Positions 18,112 to 28,201 of a DNA stretch of 64,000 bases are shown here, piece after piece. Within the stretch, counting starts at the first letter, position 1. Every line of letters starts with the position of its first letter. The stretch is from an uncultured Armatimonadota bacterium (GTDB taxonomy: Bacteria > Armatimonadota > Fimbriimonadia > Fimbriimonadales > Fimbriimonadaceae), in contig CAIYMO010000019.1 in the NCBI GenBank assembly GCA_903927345.1, forward strand, positions 1 through 64,000, read 5' to 3'. A model generated the notes under the pieces. The model was given only the letters and a program-made list of their open reading frames with translations, did not search any database and was not told where the DNA came from. The translations under genes and the position numbers were made by a program.

Positions 18112-18464
18112 GGGGGCGTCAGGGTTCGACAGGACCGAAGCGACTCATCGTTGCGAGCCGTGGATTCTCGTTGGCCACGTAAAAAACGAGTAAAAAATAA
18201 CTGCAAACAATAACTTTGCATTCGCAGCCTAAGTGCCGCGCATGAGCCAGTTCTGAGCCAGTAAGAACTGATCCTCGTGTAGCCAAATCTGGATCGCTAG
18301 GGCGAGCTTCTGTTCGTAGTAGACCCGGCTAAACACAATCGGACTAAGGGTGCGCTAGGCGGTCTCGGCAGAGGCGCATCACAAAAATCCAAACTGAGAA
18401 GACGCTCGTGGTAATGCTGGGAAGGCGGTTTTGGAAGGGAGTTCAATTCTCCCCGCCTCCACCA
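18112..18464 (+). ncRNA. ssrA: transfer-messenger RNA (tmRNA)
   Basis: The RNA rescues stalled ribosomes. The 5' end GGGGGCG pairs with the 3' CGCCTCC, followed by A and CCA at 18462-18464. The tRNA-like T-arm is GGGAGTTCAATTCTCCC. The tag frame runs from the resume codon GCA at 18203 to TAA at 18230-18232 and encodes ANNNFAFAA, ending in the usual Ala-Ala degradation signal. Length (353 nt) is normal. The 3' end is the attachment site of the island that follows. Confidence 0.95.
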
Positions 18465-18467
18465 GTT
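18436..18467 (+). repeat. attL: 32-bp tmRNA 3'-end direct repeat
   Basis: Thirty-two bases from the tmRNA T-arm through CCA and GTT recur exactly at 54162-54193. This is the usual outcome of site-specific integration at the 3' end of a tRNA-like gene. The copy here keeps the tmRNA gene intact. Confidence 0.92.
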
Positions 18468-18560
18468 TTTTGAACTCAAATTGGCTAATTTCTGTACAAG
18501 AGGGCACTCTAGAGAGCGATAAACCCTTTTCTCAGAGAGTTGGAAAGGTAGGCTTTTGTC

Positions 18561-19982
18561 GTGGGTCGAAAGCGTAAAGAAGGCGATTTAAACGGCTATA
18601 TTGAGCGCAAACGCCGCGTGGATGGGACCGAATACGTTGTGTTTGTGCAGCCTTTTAGAGTTGTAGTCACAGATGCTAGTGGTGGTCAAAGAGAGATTAG
18701 GCGTAAGGTGCAAAGCGACGCATTTAACCGATCCAATACGTTTGCACTTGTTCAGGCCGCTTCACAGGCTGGCTCACGTATGGAGGCAGCGAGGTCCAAG
18801 TTGTTGGACCTGGAGCCCGAATCGAAGCCGAGTATCCCCGCTGGGCCCTCTAAGCCTACAGTCAGCGAGGTGGCGTTAATGCAGCTAAATTCGATTACGC
18901 GCTATGGCGTAGACGGCAGGACGCCGCAGGCGGCCAGACCCGCGACCAGGCTAGTCTACGAGAAGTCTATTCGGCGAATGGCAAAGTTTGAACCTCGAAT
19001 TGCAGACCTTCCTCTCGCGTCGCTCACCAGGGCCCAGGCCGATGCGCACCTCTCAGAATTCAGGAAAACTGTTGCCGCTCAGACTGCAGACCACTATCAG
19101 GGTCTCTTGCACACGATTGGAAACTGGGCAGTGGACCAAGAATTGATCTCCACAAATCCATTTCGTAAAGTCGGGCGGCATGGTCGAGGATCAAAGACTC
19201 TGGACAGGGTTGCTTTAGAGCTAGATGAGATCAACAGATTAAACATCGCAACTCAATCTTCTCCAACAATGAGGGCGGCGCTAAGACTTCTTAGGAGTGG
19301 ACTGAGAGCAAGCGAAGTGATTGCCCTTTCCGAAGATGATATTGATGCGAGGTTAAACACAATTCGGATCAAGTACAGCCAGGTCCAAGCAGTGCCAGGC
19401 TGGGCAAAGTTCACGACGAGTCCATTTTTCCTCGACGAGCCCAAAACTCCAACATCAACAACCACATTAACGCTACACGGTGAAGTAATTGCAGAGCTTC
19501 TCGAGGCGCTGAAGTATGCGAAAGTGTGTGAGGTCGAGTGCTATGACAAACCTGGCTTGCTGCAAAAGAAGAAGTTCGTTGTTCACAACAGACACTTCAA
19601 AGGACTTCTATACAACAATTTCCAGAGGCAGATAAAACATCTGTTCGAGGTAGCTAAGGTTGACTTGCCTGCAATGTATGCGGGTGCGGTTCGGTGGAAT
19701 CACGTATGGCGCAATACTCTGGCTGCAGACTTGTTGGCGCTTGGGGCCGACGACCTTATAATTCGAAATCTTATGCGGCATAGAGATGCGAATACTTCAA
19801 AGACTGTGTATGCATCTGCTCGCAATAATCATCTGCATGTCTATAGAAGCTATGCATCGAAGGTAAAAAAAGCTTCCGATTACTTGCAGGTAATCGCAAA
19901 GATCGATCTCGATATGGAGGCAGGGGAGAGTCGGTTTCTGCTGAAACAGGTTTCGATTTACGACTTGGATGACCAGACTTGA
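18561..19982 (+). CDS. int: tyrosine recombinase / integrase
   Basis: A 473-aa integrase beginning GTG, 97 bp inside the left attachment site. The basic N-terminal part is followed by a core-binding domain around residues 120-200 (LTRAQADAHLSEFRKTVAAQTADHYQ) and the catalytic domain. There are an Arg in RSGLRASEV, HVWR (HxxR), a second His in NLMRHRDANTSKTVY, and the nucleophile Tyr in that last motif. It would catalyse integration into and excision from the tmRNA 3' end. Nothing suggests truncation. A 157-bp gap separates it from the defence operon. Confidence 0.93.
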   Translation: MGRKRKEGDLNGYIERKRRVDGTEYVVFVQPFRVVVTDASGGQREIRRKVQSDAFNRSNTFALVQAASQAGSRMEAARSKLLDLEPESKPSIPAGPSKPTVSEVALMQLNSITRYGVDGRTPQAARPATRLVYEKSIRRMAKFEPRIADLPLASLTRAQADAHLSEFRKTVAAQTADHYQGLLHTIGNWAVDQELISTNPFRKVGRHGRGSKTLDRVALELDEINRLNIATQSSPTMRAALRLLRSGLRASEVIALSEDDIDARLNTIRIKYSQVQAVPGWAKFTTSPFFLDEPKTPTSTTTLTLHGEVIAELLEALKYAKVCEVECYDKPGLLQKKKFVVHNRHFKGLLYNNFQRQIKHLFEVAKVDLPAMYAGAVRWNHVWRNTLAADLLALGADDLIIRNLMRHRDANTSKTVYASARNNHLHVYRSYASKVKKASDYLQVIAKIDLDMEAGESRFLLKQVSIYDLDDQT

Positions 19983-20139
19983 GAATGCGAATTAGGAACA
20001 ACCGTCTTCAAACGGGAATAGCTACAATTGTCGGGTGACTTCTGAACATATTGAACCGAGTATCGCAAGCTGTGTGATTTAGGTAGATGCATTGAGCTGG
20101 CTGGGGTCAAAATGGATTGGTTGCGTAGAGGATTGACTT

Positions 20140-23100
20140 ATGGCAAAGCTTGAAGAGCTGACTAAAGGTGCACTTGCAAAGGGGATTCTAGGAGGCGACG
20201 TCGTCACAGTCGTTGACACCAAGTGGCACGGCAGTGACGTTGTTGAGGTGTTCTTCACGGACCAAAAGGGCAAAGCCGATAGTGCGCTTGCTTACCGAGA
20301 CCAAGAGTTTGAAATCGAGATTCTTGAGCCTAGCTCTAGGTGGTCATTTACTGGAGACGGAGAAATGTTTCGGCTTGCTATGGAAGCAATGCGGATTCAA
20401 ATGGCTCACCATTTCGATCCATACCTTGCAGTTAACACTTCGCTGGTCATTCCGCTTCCGCATCAGATCACCGCAGTTTATGAGGAGATGCTAACACGGC
20501 AACCACTAAGATATCTGCTTGCTGACGACCCAGGTGCGGGTAAGACGGTCATGACTGGCTTGCTGATCAAAGAACTGATTGCCAGAGGTGATCTAAATCG
20601 ATGTATGATCGTCGCCCCAGGTTCGCTCGTTGAGCAATGGCAGGACGAACTCTGGCGCAAGTTTGGTTTGCGATTTGAAATCCTCACCAATGACCAGTAC
20701 GAGAATGCTCCGACGGGCAATTGGTTTAGTGAAAAGAACCTTATCATCTGCCGCCTCGATAAGCTGAGTCGAAATGAAGCGATCCAAGAAAAACTCAAGG
20801 CGTGCGACTGGGACTTGATCGTTTGCGATGAAGCTCACAAGATGAGCGCTACTTATTTTGGTGGCGAGGTGAAATACACCAAACGTTATCGTCTTGCACA
20901 GACGCTTTCCAGCATAACCCGTCACTTTTTGCTGCTCACAGCGACTCCTCATAACGGGAAAGATGCGGACTTTCAACTGTTCATGGCTTTGCTAGACGGA
21001 GATCGATTCGAGTTCGTGGCTCGTGATGGTGTGCATCAAGCTGATCCTAGTGATCTCATGCGAAGGATGGTCAAAGAACAACTGCTGAAGTTTGACCAAA
21101 CACCTTTGTTCCCAGAACGACTTGCTTACACCGTGGCCTATAGCCTCTCACCTGGAGAAGCACAACTATATTCAGAAGTAACGGACTACGTCCGAGATCA
21201 GTTTAATCTCGCAGAAAAGCTGACGAATCAAGGGAGAAACAATGTCGGCTTTGCTTTGACTTCACTGCAAAGGCGTTTGGCATCTTCTCCCGAAGCGATT
21301 TGCCAGTCGCTCAAGAGGCGCAAGGAGCGACTTGAGAAGAAGCTTCGAGAAGAAGAACTCATCAGGAGGGGACATCAGCAGAGTATTGATCTAAGCAACT
21401 TGGTCGGAGTTCACTTTGACGACGAGGACCCTGAAGGTTACGATGACCTACCTGAAGAGGAGCGGGAGCAGACCGAGGCCAGGGTTATTGATGAGGCCTC
21501 GGCTTCACAGACAATTGAGCAACTCAAAGCTGAAATTGAGATTCTCAAGCGGTTGGAGAACCTGGCCAAGGAAGTACGGAACAGCGGCACCGACCGAAAA
21601 TGGGACGAGTTATCCAACATTCTGCAGGACAGGCGCGAGATGTTTGATGAGGCAGGTGCGAGGCGAAAGCTCGTTATCTTCAGTGAGCATCGAGACACGC
21701 TGAACTACCTCGAGCAGAAGATTGGAAGTGCGCTGGGTCGACCTGAATGCGTTGTGGTGATTCACGGCGCAATGGGGCGGGAAGAGCGCAGAAATGCTCA
21801 GCAAAGATTTACACAAGATAAGGACGCGCTTATTCTTATTGCCACCGATGCTGCTGGGGAGGGCATTAACCTACAAAGGGCGCATTTGATGGTCAACTAT
21901 GATCTGCCGTGGAATCCCAATCGGCTTGAGCAACGATTCGGTCGAATCCACAGAATTGGCCAGACGGAAGTCTGTCACCTGTGGAATCTCGTCGCTGCAG
22001 AGACAAGAGAAGGAGACGTCTACAAAAAACTTCTCGACAAAATCGAAGAGGAGCGCATTGCTCTCGGAGGACAAGTCTTCGATGTGCTTGGGCAGCTCAT
22101 GTTTGGCGATCAACCACTGTGGCAACTGCTTAGGGATGCTGTCCGATATGGCGATGATCCTGAGACAAAGAAGCGATTATTTGAGAAAGTGGAAGGGGCC
22201 CTGGATACTGAGATTCTCAAGGATTTGCTGAATTCGCGGGCACTTGTGGATGAAGCGATGGATGCAAGCACAGTGAGGCGTGTCAGAGAAGATATGGAGC
22301 GAGCGGATGCTCGCAGACTACAACCTCACTTTATTGAGTCGTTCTTCCTCAGGGCATTTGTTCTTTTAGGTGGAAGCATTAAAGAACGTGAGGGACGCCG
22401 TTACGAGATTACTCATGTTCCCGTTGGAGTTCGTCGACGAGATCGCGAGATCGGAACTGGCGATGCTGTCCAACCTAAGTATGAGAGGGTGACTTTTGAA
22501 CGCGATCTTGTAACAGTCCAAGGGAGACCGTTAGCCGCATTTTTATGCCCTGGGCACCCTCTGCTTGACGCAGTCATAAGCCTGATCATTGAGCGGCATC
22601 GCGACGTCTTGAAGCAGGGCGCAATCCTGATTGACGAGATGGACGATTCTGACACCCCGAGAGCGTTGGTTGCCCTCGAACATGAGATTACTGACGGGCG
22701 AAGAGATGGCGGAGGAAACAGGCGAATTGTCTCAAAGAAGTTTGGCTTTGTCGAACTGACGAGCGAGGGAGACTCACGACAGGCAGGCACTGCCCCTTAT
22801 CTTGACTATAGACCCGCTTCAGATGTGGAACTTGGCTGCTTGTCAGGACTTGCCAGTAGCCCCTGGTTGGGACAGGGATTAGAGGAATCTGCAATATCGT
22901 ATGCCGCACGCGAACTTGTGCCCAACCATTTTGCTGATGTTAAGTCGCACAGAGAAGTCTGGGTAGATAAAGCAATCGCTGCCGTCCATGAACGACTCAC
23001 ATCTGCAATCAACTACTGGGATAATCGGGCTGAAGAGCTTCGCCTTAAGGAGCAGGCTGGGAAGCAGCCTAAGCTCAACTCTGACAAAGCAAGACAGCGT

Positions 23101-23634
23101 CGAGACGACCTACGTGAGCGACTCGAGAAGAGGACCGCGGACCTAAGACTTGAACGCCAGCTTCAGCGCGGAGTACCGCGAGTTGTAGCAGGCTCGCTGA
23201 TTGTTCCAATCGGTTTGCTTAATCAGCTCCAGGACGGTGTCAAGGTTCCAGATCACCACGCAAAGGAGACCAAGCGCATCGAGCTTTTGGCAATGCAGGC
23301 CGTGATGCAAACTGAGATTCAAAACGGCCATACGCCAATAGATGTGAGCGCCGACAAGCGGGGCTACGATATCGAGTCAATACGCTCCGATGGTTCCATC
23401 AGATTCATTGAGGTGAAGGGAAGGATTCACGGTTCTGATACAGTTACCGTTACAAAGAATGAAGTCTTGACTGCACTGAACAAACCAGATGACTACTACT
23501 TGGCAGTTGTAATCATCAATGGCGATACGGTTGGCGAGCCACTCTACGTTCAACGTCCGTTCAGGAAGGAACCCGAATTCTTTATGACGACGATCACTTG
23601 CAAGATACGAGATTTGGTTTCAGCCGCCCAGTAA
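20140..23634 (+). CDS. SNF2-type helicase with C-terminal DUF3883 domain (Hma-like helicase)
   Basis: A 1164-aa protein. Residues ~110-300 form the first helicase lobe, with Walker A DDPGAGKT (~131-138), DEAH in VCDEAHKMSA (~231) and LLTATPHNG. The second lobe (~500-620) has motif V/VI: ATDAAGEGINLQ and QRFGRIHRIGQ. Coiled-coil stretches occur around 390-490 and 965-1010. The C-terminal ~100 residues (GYDIESIRSDGSIRFIEVKGR) form a DUF3883 domain, a PD-(D/E)XK-like fold. The layout matches the helicase of helicase-methylase-ATPase loci and resembles DrmD of DISARM. It opens an operon running to 37471; the ATG follows a GAGG ribosome-binding site. Confidence 0.9.
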   Translation: MAKLEELTKGALAKGILGGDVVTVVDTKWHGSDVVEVFFTDQKGKADSALAYRDQEFEIEILEPSSRWSFTGDGEMFRLAMEAMRIQMAHHFDPYLAVNTSLVIPLPHQITAVYEEMLTRQPLRYLLADDPGAGKTVMTGLLIKELIARGDLNRCMIVAPGSLVEQWQDELWRKFGLRFEILTNDQYENAPTGNWFSEKNLIICRLDKLSRNEAIQEKLKACDWDLIVCDEAHKMSATYFGGEVKYTKRYRLAQTLSSITRHFLLLTATPHNGKDADFQLFMALLDGDRFEFVARDGVHQADPSDLMRRMVKEQLLKFDQTPLFPERLAYTVAYSLSPGEAQLYSEVTDYVRDQFNLAEKLTNQGRNNVGFALTSLQRRLASSPEAICQSLKRRKERLEKKLREEELIRRGHQQSIDLSNLVGVHFDDEDPEGYDDLPEEEREQTEARVIDEASASQTIEQLKAEIEILKRLENLAKEVRNSGTDRKWDELSNILQDRREMFDEAGARRKLVIFSEHRDTLNYLEQKIGSALGRPECVVVIHGAMGREERRNAQQRFTQDKDALILIATDAAGEGINLQRAHLMVNYDLPWNPNRLEQRFGRIHRIGQTEVCHLWNLVAAETREGDVYKKLLDKIEEERIALGGQVFDVLGQLMFGDQPLWQLLRDAVRYGDDPETKKRLFEKVEGALDTEILKDLLNSRALVDEAMDASTVRRVREDMERADARRLQPHFIESFFLRAFVLLGGSIKEREGRRYEITHVPVGVRRRDREIGTGDAVQPKYERVTFERDLVTVQGRPLAAFLCPGHPLLDAVISLIIERHRDVLKQGAILIDEMDDSDTPRALVALEHEITDGRRDGGGNRRIVSKKFGFVELTSEGDSRQAGTAPYLDYRPASDVELGCLSGLASSPWLGQGLEESAISYAARELVPNHFADVKSHREVWVDKAIAAVHERLTSAINYWDNRAEELRLKEQAGKQPKLNSDKARQRRDDLRERLEKRTADLRLERQLQRGVPRVVAGSLIVPIGLLNQLQDGVKVPDHHAKETKRIELLAMQAVMQTEIQNGHTPIDVSADKRGYDIESIRSDGSIRFIEVKGRIHGSDTVTVTKNEVLTALNKPDDYYLAVVIINGDTVGEPLYVQRPFRKEPEFFMTTITCKIRDLVSAAQ

Positions 23635-23643
23635 TCGACAACG

Positions 23644-26600
23644 ATGCTTCCAACGTACTTTTCGAGAGTTCAAGCCGAAACTGCCAAGCGATGGGACCAA
23701 CTGGACTCTGATCCAGAGTTGGCCGCACCGTGGAAGCAGCTATTTAGACAAGTCCAGAGTCCTCGTCATGTGTTGTCTGAGCTACTGCAGAACGCGGAAG
23801 ATTCTGGCGCCTCCTGGGCACGCGCATTTGTTTCTGATGGAAAGTTCATATTTGAATACAATGGCAAGGACTTTGACGAGGATAGTTTTAGGTCGCTCTG
23901 TCGATTCGGCTACTCGAACAAGCGAAGTCTCCACACAATTGGATTTCGGGGCATAGGATTTAAGACAACGTTCAGCTTAGGGCAGGAAGTTGAAGTTGAT
24001 ACCCCATCCTTTTCGTTTGCGTTTAACGCGAAGCGCTTCACACTCCCGATATCGAGGGCGGGCATCAGGGATCAGAATTTCACCAGAATATCGGTTTTTC
24101 TTGAGTCAATCGAGAAGGAGAAAGCGATCATTGATAGTTTCAATGAGTGGCTTTCTAGCCCACTTCCGCTCATCTTTTTCGACAATCTCAAGAGTCTCCA
24201 GATCACCGATCAATTGATCGAGAAGCTTATCGACAAAGATGGACCTGTAGAGAACTCAGAGTGGGTTTATCTAAGCACGAAGCCCGATGAACTTCTACTT
24301 CGCATTTGGTCGACCGCCGAAAGCTTTCCTGACGAATGTGTCTCAGAAATACGTCAAGAGCGAGGTGACGAAGTATTCGACCCAGCCCCTTGCAAGGTGG
24401 AGTTGGTGCTGGGTGCCAGTAGTGGAAGACTTTATACAGTTCTGCCGACCAACGTGCAGCCAAACCTACCGTTCGTTTCGAATGGGCCGTTCATCCAGGA
24501 CCCTTCGAGATATCGGATCAAGGCGCCCGAATCTTCTCCAACAAACGACTGGCTCCTCAGGCGAGTGGGTGCATTAGCGAGAGATTCTGCGTTGCAGTGG
24601 CTCCAAAATGAGTCGCTTTCAATGGCTGAACGCGCAAAGGCCTACGAACTGTATCCAGACGTTTCCGAGATAGCTGGGACATCCTCGGATGCCGCCGTGG
24701 CAAGGGTGATAGTGGATGCATTCGAATGCGAGCGGTCTGTTCCTGTCTTGCTTTGTGAATCAGGAACTCTGGTGGCAGCAAACGGGGCAGTTGATGTGCC
24801 AGCCAGGCTAGTTTCGATATGGGGCTATGAAACAGCGACCAGGATTTTTAGCGCTTCAACTGAAGAATGTCTATGTTCCCAAATTACTGCCACGCAGCGG
24901 GACCGACTCGCAGGTTGGCATCTTATCGGTCGCAACGCTGAAGACAGTGTATCCAGAGTCTTAAGCCAACGAATCGATCTTCCCCACCCACTTGATGATG
25001 ACAAACTGATCGATCTTTGGGAATACGTCTATCAGATTGATCAGAATCGATGGGATCGTTATTCTCGTCGGTACTACCCGATTACCCCGATAAGCGGCGC
25101 CTCGAAGCTGATCCAGTCAAAAGCGGCTGCGTTCATTCTCGAGCGAGACTCGTCTCTCAGCGACGACGACCGAGACCTTTTACTGAAGTTTCTAGACGTT
25201 GCTGATCTTCCGTTTTTCCAAAGGCTGGACAAACTGGTTGAGGATAACCCAGAGGACGCCCGACTTCAATCTGCAAAGCAGATGCGGCCAAACGAAAGGC
25301 CAACATCTATGCAAGAGGCTTTCGAGCAAGCGAGCCGAAAGGTGTTTTCTGATCCGATCGATCTTGAGAACAGACTGGAGCTCACCCGATTCGCCGCTCG
25401 GCATCGACTCAGTCTTGACCGAGAAAGATTGACCACTTTCCGATTGCTCTCAAAAAATGGCGGGTGGATAGATGTTACGCAAGCCGTGCATCCACGAAAG
25501 CGGGACGAGAGTGACCTACTTCCCTCGTCTTGGCTAAACCACTTTGCGATTTCTGACGAATACACGGTCCGACTGGCCGAAGAAGAGGCAGAACAGTTTT
25601 GGGAGTGGCTAATCTCCAATCAGGGGGGAATACGCAGATTCCCAGCTCCACGTCAAGGAAAACAGCGGCTCTACTCCCAGGACCAGATCAACGAGGCGAT
25701 TCGCGAGCGAGGGCTGACTGTCGGTTGGGAAAAGCGATCTTCTGCTTATGAGCTTGAGGATTACGATTGGCCCGAAGAGCTGGTATCGCACTGGGAAAAC
25801 CTTGCTCAATCAGACGATGAAGTGTGGTCCCGAGTCGTTGAAGCGTTGGGTCTCGCGTTTCGATCTGACATTTCTAAGTACGCCGAGGCTCGTGCAGGAC
25901 GGGTACATGGCGCTGTAGCTCGAGATTTTCAGGCTGGCATTCCTGCAAAGTGGCTCCATCGGTTGCGAGGCTTGAAGTGTCTTATCGAGGAGCGATCCCA
26001 GATGCCGATGGAACCATCGCTTCTGCTGCGAAGGACTCCTCAAACCGAACCATTACTGCAGATCGAGAAGTTTGTCTTCCGCAACCTCGATATTCCAGAG
26101 ATGTCTCCACTTCTAGACGCACTTGGTGTTCGAAGAGAGCCGAAAGACGCGACCACGATCTTAACTCGGCTAGAGGCACTTTCAAATTCGTCCTCTCCTC
26201 CAATTACAAACCTGTTGGACCTTTACCGCGCCCTGGATGCCATAGCCTCGGCTTCAGACGACCGAAACAAGGCAGCACTGCAGGACGCATTCCAGACAAA
26301 GGCACTCGCTTTTGGAACTGATGGGAGATGGTTCCGAGCTAATGAGATTTGCCAAGGAAACGATGGTGACCTCGAAGGGTTACCAACGATACATCCCGAG
26401 CTTCGTGGACTTCGGCTTTGGGATGCAGTCCAAGTTCCAAAATTTGCGAGCTTCGAATCACAAGAAGCTTGGATCAAATCAATCAAGCCGTTCACTAGGC
26501 TGAGCGATCAGGAGCGCAAAAGGGTTCAGGTCGTTCTTGGGCATTTCCCGCGCGAAATCTATCAGCAACTGACTTGTTGGCTCAGTTGCCACGGCGAATG

Positions 26601-27771
26601 GCTGCCTCTCGACCACCTGACGTACCACTCGGTTACTCCAAGTTCGGTGAGTGGTTTGTTCAATCAAATCAAGTCAGCAACGGCAGATTTTTCGTTCGTG
26701 TCCACCAGTCTGGCGTTAGAGCTTGCTTCCTATAGGCCAAGCATCGAAGATGTAATCGAGCTAGAAGTTAGGCCGACCGATTCGATCCAGTCCGATTCGC
26801 CGATCTGGCTTGGTGCAATCGCCGAATGCATTCTCAGAATTCAAGAGAAGAGCATTGGAGAGCTGGCTCAGGATCAAGAGTCGGCTCGTCTCATGTTGAG
26901 GTCCTCTTGGGTGCCCGCATCCAAGATAAACGTAATCCCCCAGATCGATGGAGTGCAAGCTGGTCCCGAGGCGGTAAAGAAATCCCTTTGGACCGATGAA
27001 GGCGTGATCTATGTATCTGGCAGCAGTGCAGCACACCATAAAGACCTTGCTGAAACATTCGTGTCAAGGTTCCTCTCCAGAGAGATCAAAGAGGCCATCC
27101 GCGATTCCATCGGACGCGAACAGGTTTGGATCGAAGAGCGATTCGGTGCACAATTCCTTCTTGGAGCTGCCGTTCCAAGCGTGGCCGAGGTCACTATCAA
27201 AGTGATGACGGACCAGAGCGACGCCCCCCAGCCTGAGCCAGTTCGGATGGAATTGATCGGGGCCAGCACATCAGAGGGTATCACTCCTGAAGTGAAGCCA
27301 CCTGCCGAAGAAGTGGCAAACGAACCCGTAGGGCTTGATGCAGCAAACAAAGGGACCGAAAAGAAGGAACCTGCAGCAAAGCTTAGGCCCCTCCACTCAT
27401 TCTTAACCGAGAAAGGCTTTGAATGGAGTCATACCCAGAGCGTGTACTCAAATCCTCAAACAGGCGAGGTGGTCAAGCGAGAGCCTGGGGCAATCCTTCC
27501 GTGGACTAAGTTCTCACTGTCGGGCGCGGTACTCAAGCGCTTCCTCGAGACTTCGACAACTCTGAATCAGGGAATTGATATCAAAGCAGAGGCATGGATG
27601 CTCCTAGAGACTCGACCCGAGCTGTGCTGCATTGTCGGGCCAGGAGAGAACAATGATGTCTTCGTGCTCGAGGGAGATTCGTTAAAGCACCTTAGGTCGA
27701 ACGGCTGGATTTCTGTTGCTGCTACGGGATATCGACTCCGTGTTGAGGCAGACGGCCAGTCGAGTAACTAG
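23644..27771 (+). CDS. giant sacsin-type GHKL ATPase protein
   Basis: A 1375-aa protein starting nine bases after the helicase stop. The N-terminal ~200 residues carry a GHKL (Hsp90/sacsin-like) ATPase: ELLQNAEDSGA (N-box, ~46) and GFRGIGFKTTFSLG (G-box, ~100), like sacsin repeats. The rest lacks a recognised fold. It is mostly helical with scattered beta segments, a low-complexity Pro/Glu-rich linker around 1190-1245, and a compact C-terminal domain of ~120 residues with WSHTQSVYSNPQTGEV. Sacsin-like ATPases occur in bacterial defence islands but the mechanism is poorly known. It is not one of the three core Hma genes and is probably an embedded accessory. Confidence 0.85.
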   Translation: MLPTYFSRVQAETAKRWDQLDSDPELAAPWKQLFRQVQSPRHVLSELLQNAEDSGASWARAFVSDGKFIFEYNGKDFDEDSFRSLCRFGYSNKRSLHTIGFRGIGFKTTFSLGQEVEVDTPSFSFAFNAKRFTLPISRAGIRDQNFTRISVFLESIEKEKAIIDSFNEWLSSPLPLIFFDNLKSLQITDQLIEKLIDKDGPVENSEWVYLSTKPDELLLRIWSTAESFPDECVSEIRQERGDEVFDPAPCKVELVLGASSGRLYTVLPTNVQPNLPFVSNGPFIQDPSRYRIKAPESSPTNDWLLRRVGALARDSALQWLQNESLSMAERAKAYELYPDVSEIAGTSSDAAVARVIVDAFECERSVPVLLCESGTLVAANGAVDVPARLVSIWGYETATRIFSASTEECLCSQITATQRDRLAGWHLIGRNAEDSVSRVLSQRIDLPHPLDDDKLIDLWEYVYQIDQNRWDRYSRRYYPITPISGASKLIQSKAAAFILERDSSLSDDDRDLLLKFLDVADLPFFQRLDKLVEDNPEDARLQSAKQMRPNERPTSMQEAFEQASRKVFSDPIDLENRLELTRFAARHRLSLDRERLTTFRLLSKNGGWIDVTQAVHPRKRDESDLLPSSWLNHFAISDEYTVRLAEEEAEQFWEWLISNQGGIRRFPAPRQGKQRLYSQDQINEAIRERGLTVGWEKRSSAYELEDYDWPEELVSHWENLAQSDDEVWSRVVEALGLAFRSDISKYAEARAGRVHGAVARDFQAGIPAKWLHRLRGLKCLIEERSQMPMEPSLLLRRTPQTEPLLQIEKFVFRNLDIPEMSPLLDALGVRREPKDATTILTRLEALSNSSSPPITNLLDLYRALDAIASASDDRNKAALQDAFQTKALAFGTDGRWFRANEICQGNDGDLEGLPTIHPELRGLRLWDAVQVPKFASFESQEAWIKSIKPFTRLSDQERKRVQVVLGHFPREIYQQLTCWLSCHGEWLPLDHLTYHSVTPSSVSGLFNQIKSATADFSFVSTSLALELASYRPSIEDVIELEVRPTDSIQSDSPIWLGAIAECILRIQEKSIGELAQDQESARLMLRSSWVPASKINVIPQIDGVQAGPEAVKKSLWTDEGVIYVSGSSAAHHKDLAETFVSRFLSREIKEAIRDSIGREQVWIEERFGAQFLLGAAVPSVAEVTIKVMTDQSDAPQPEPVRMELIGASTSEGITPEVKPPAEEVANEPVGLDAANKGTEKKEPAAKLRPLHSFLTEKGFEWSHTQSVYSNPQTGEVVKREPGAILPWTKFSLSGAVLKRFLETSTTLNQGIDIKAEAWMLLETRPELCCIVGPGENNDVFVLEGDSLKHLRSNGWISVAATGYRLRVEADGQSSN

Positions 27772-27811
27772 GTGACGATATGCCAAATCTGGATAGATCG
27801 AAAGACGCATT

Positions 27812-28189
27812 ATGAATTCCAACGACTTCCCACTCTTTATTGATCCACCTGAGGCCCTATCCCAAGTAGTCGCTACCGAGCAACTTCGCTTGTGCCTCCG
27901 CAATGCAGCCAAGTTTGGTAAGCCGACGAAGGAGCAGGAAGTGTTTGTGTATGCGACTGAGGATCGTTTCTGTATCGAAATCGGCACGTTTCGGCACTGG
28001 TTCGAACTTGAAGGAAACTGGTCAGGATGTGTCAGTCTCAATGCTCGACTGATGCTCCAATGTCGCGGAGCGATTTCACGAAAGCAGCGTACACAAATCA
28101 AGTACGATAGGGGGTGGCTCTACCTCGACACTCTCGGCATTGGTCGAGCTGTATGGCAGCCCAAATACGACCCTGATTGGATGATTTAA
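27812..28189 (+). CDS. small protein of unknown function in the defence operon
   Basis: A 125-aa protein, 40 bp after the giant ATPase gene and 12 bp before the next. It is dominated by alternating hydrophobic beta strands (EVFVYATEDRFCIEI, GCVSLNARLML, GWLYLDTLGI). The strand pattern vaguely recalls one domain of a DNA sliding clamp, but I see no diagnostic motif, so this is only an impression. No signal peptide. Position implies co-expression with its neighbours. Confidence 0.7.
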   Translation: MNSNDFPLFIDPPEALSQVVATEQLRLCLRNAAKFGKPTKEQEVFVYATEDRFCIEIGTFRHWFELEGNWSGCVSLNARLMLQCRGAISRKQRTQIKYDRGWLYLDTLGIGRAVWQPKYDPDWMI

Positions 28190-28201
28190 CGGAGATCATG
28201 C

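Noticed and set aside
18297-18479. 60-codon minus-strand frame across the tmRNA 3' end
   Set aside because: It lies entirely within the tmRNA gene and its attachment site; any open frame is incidental.
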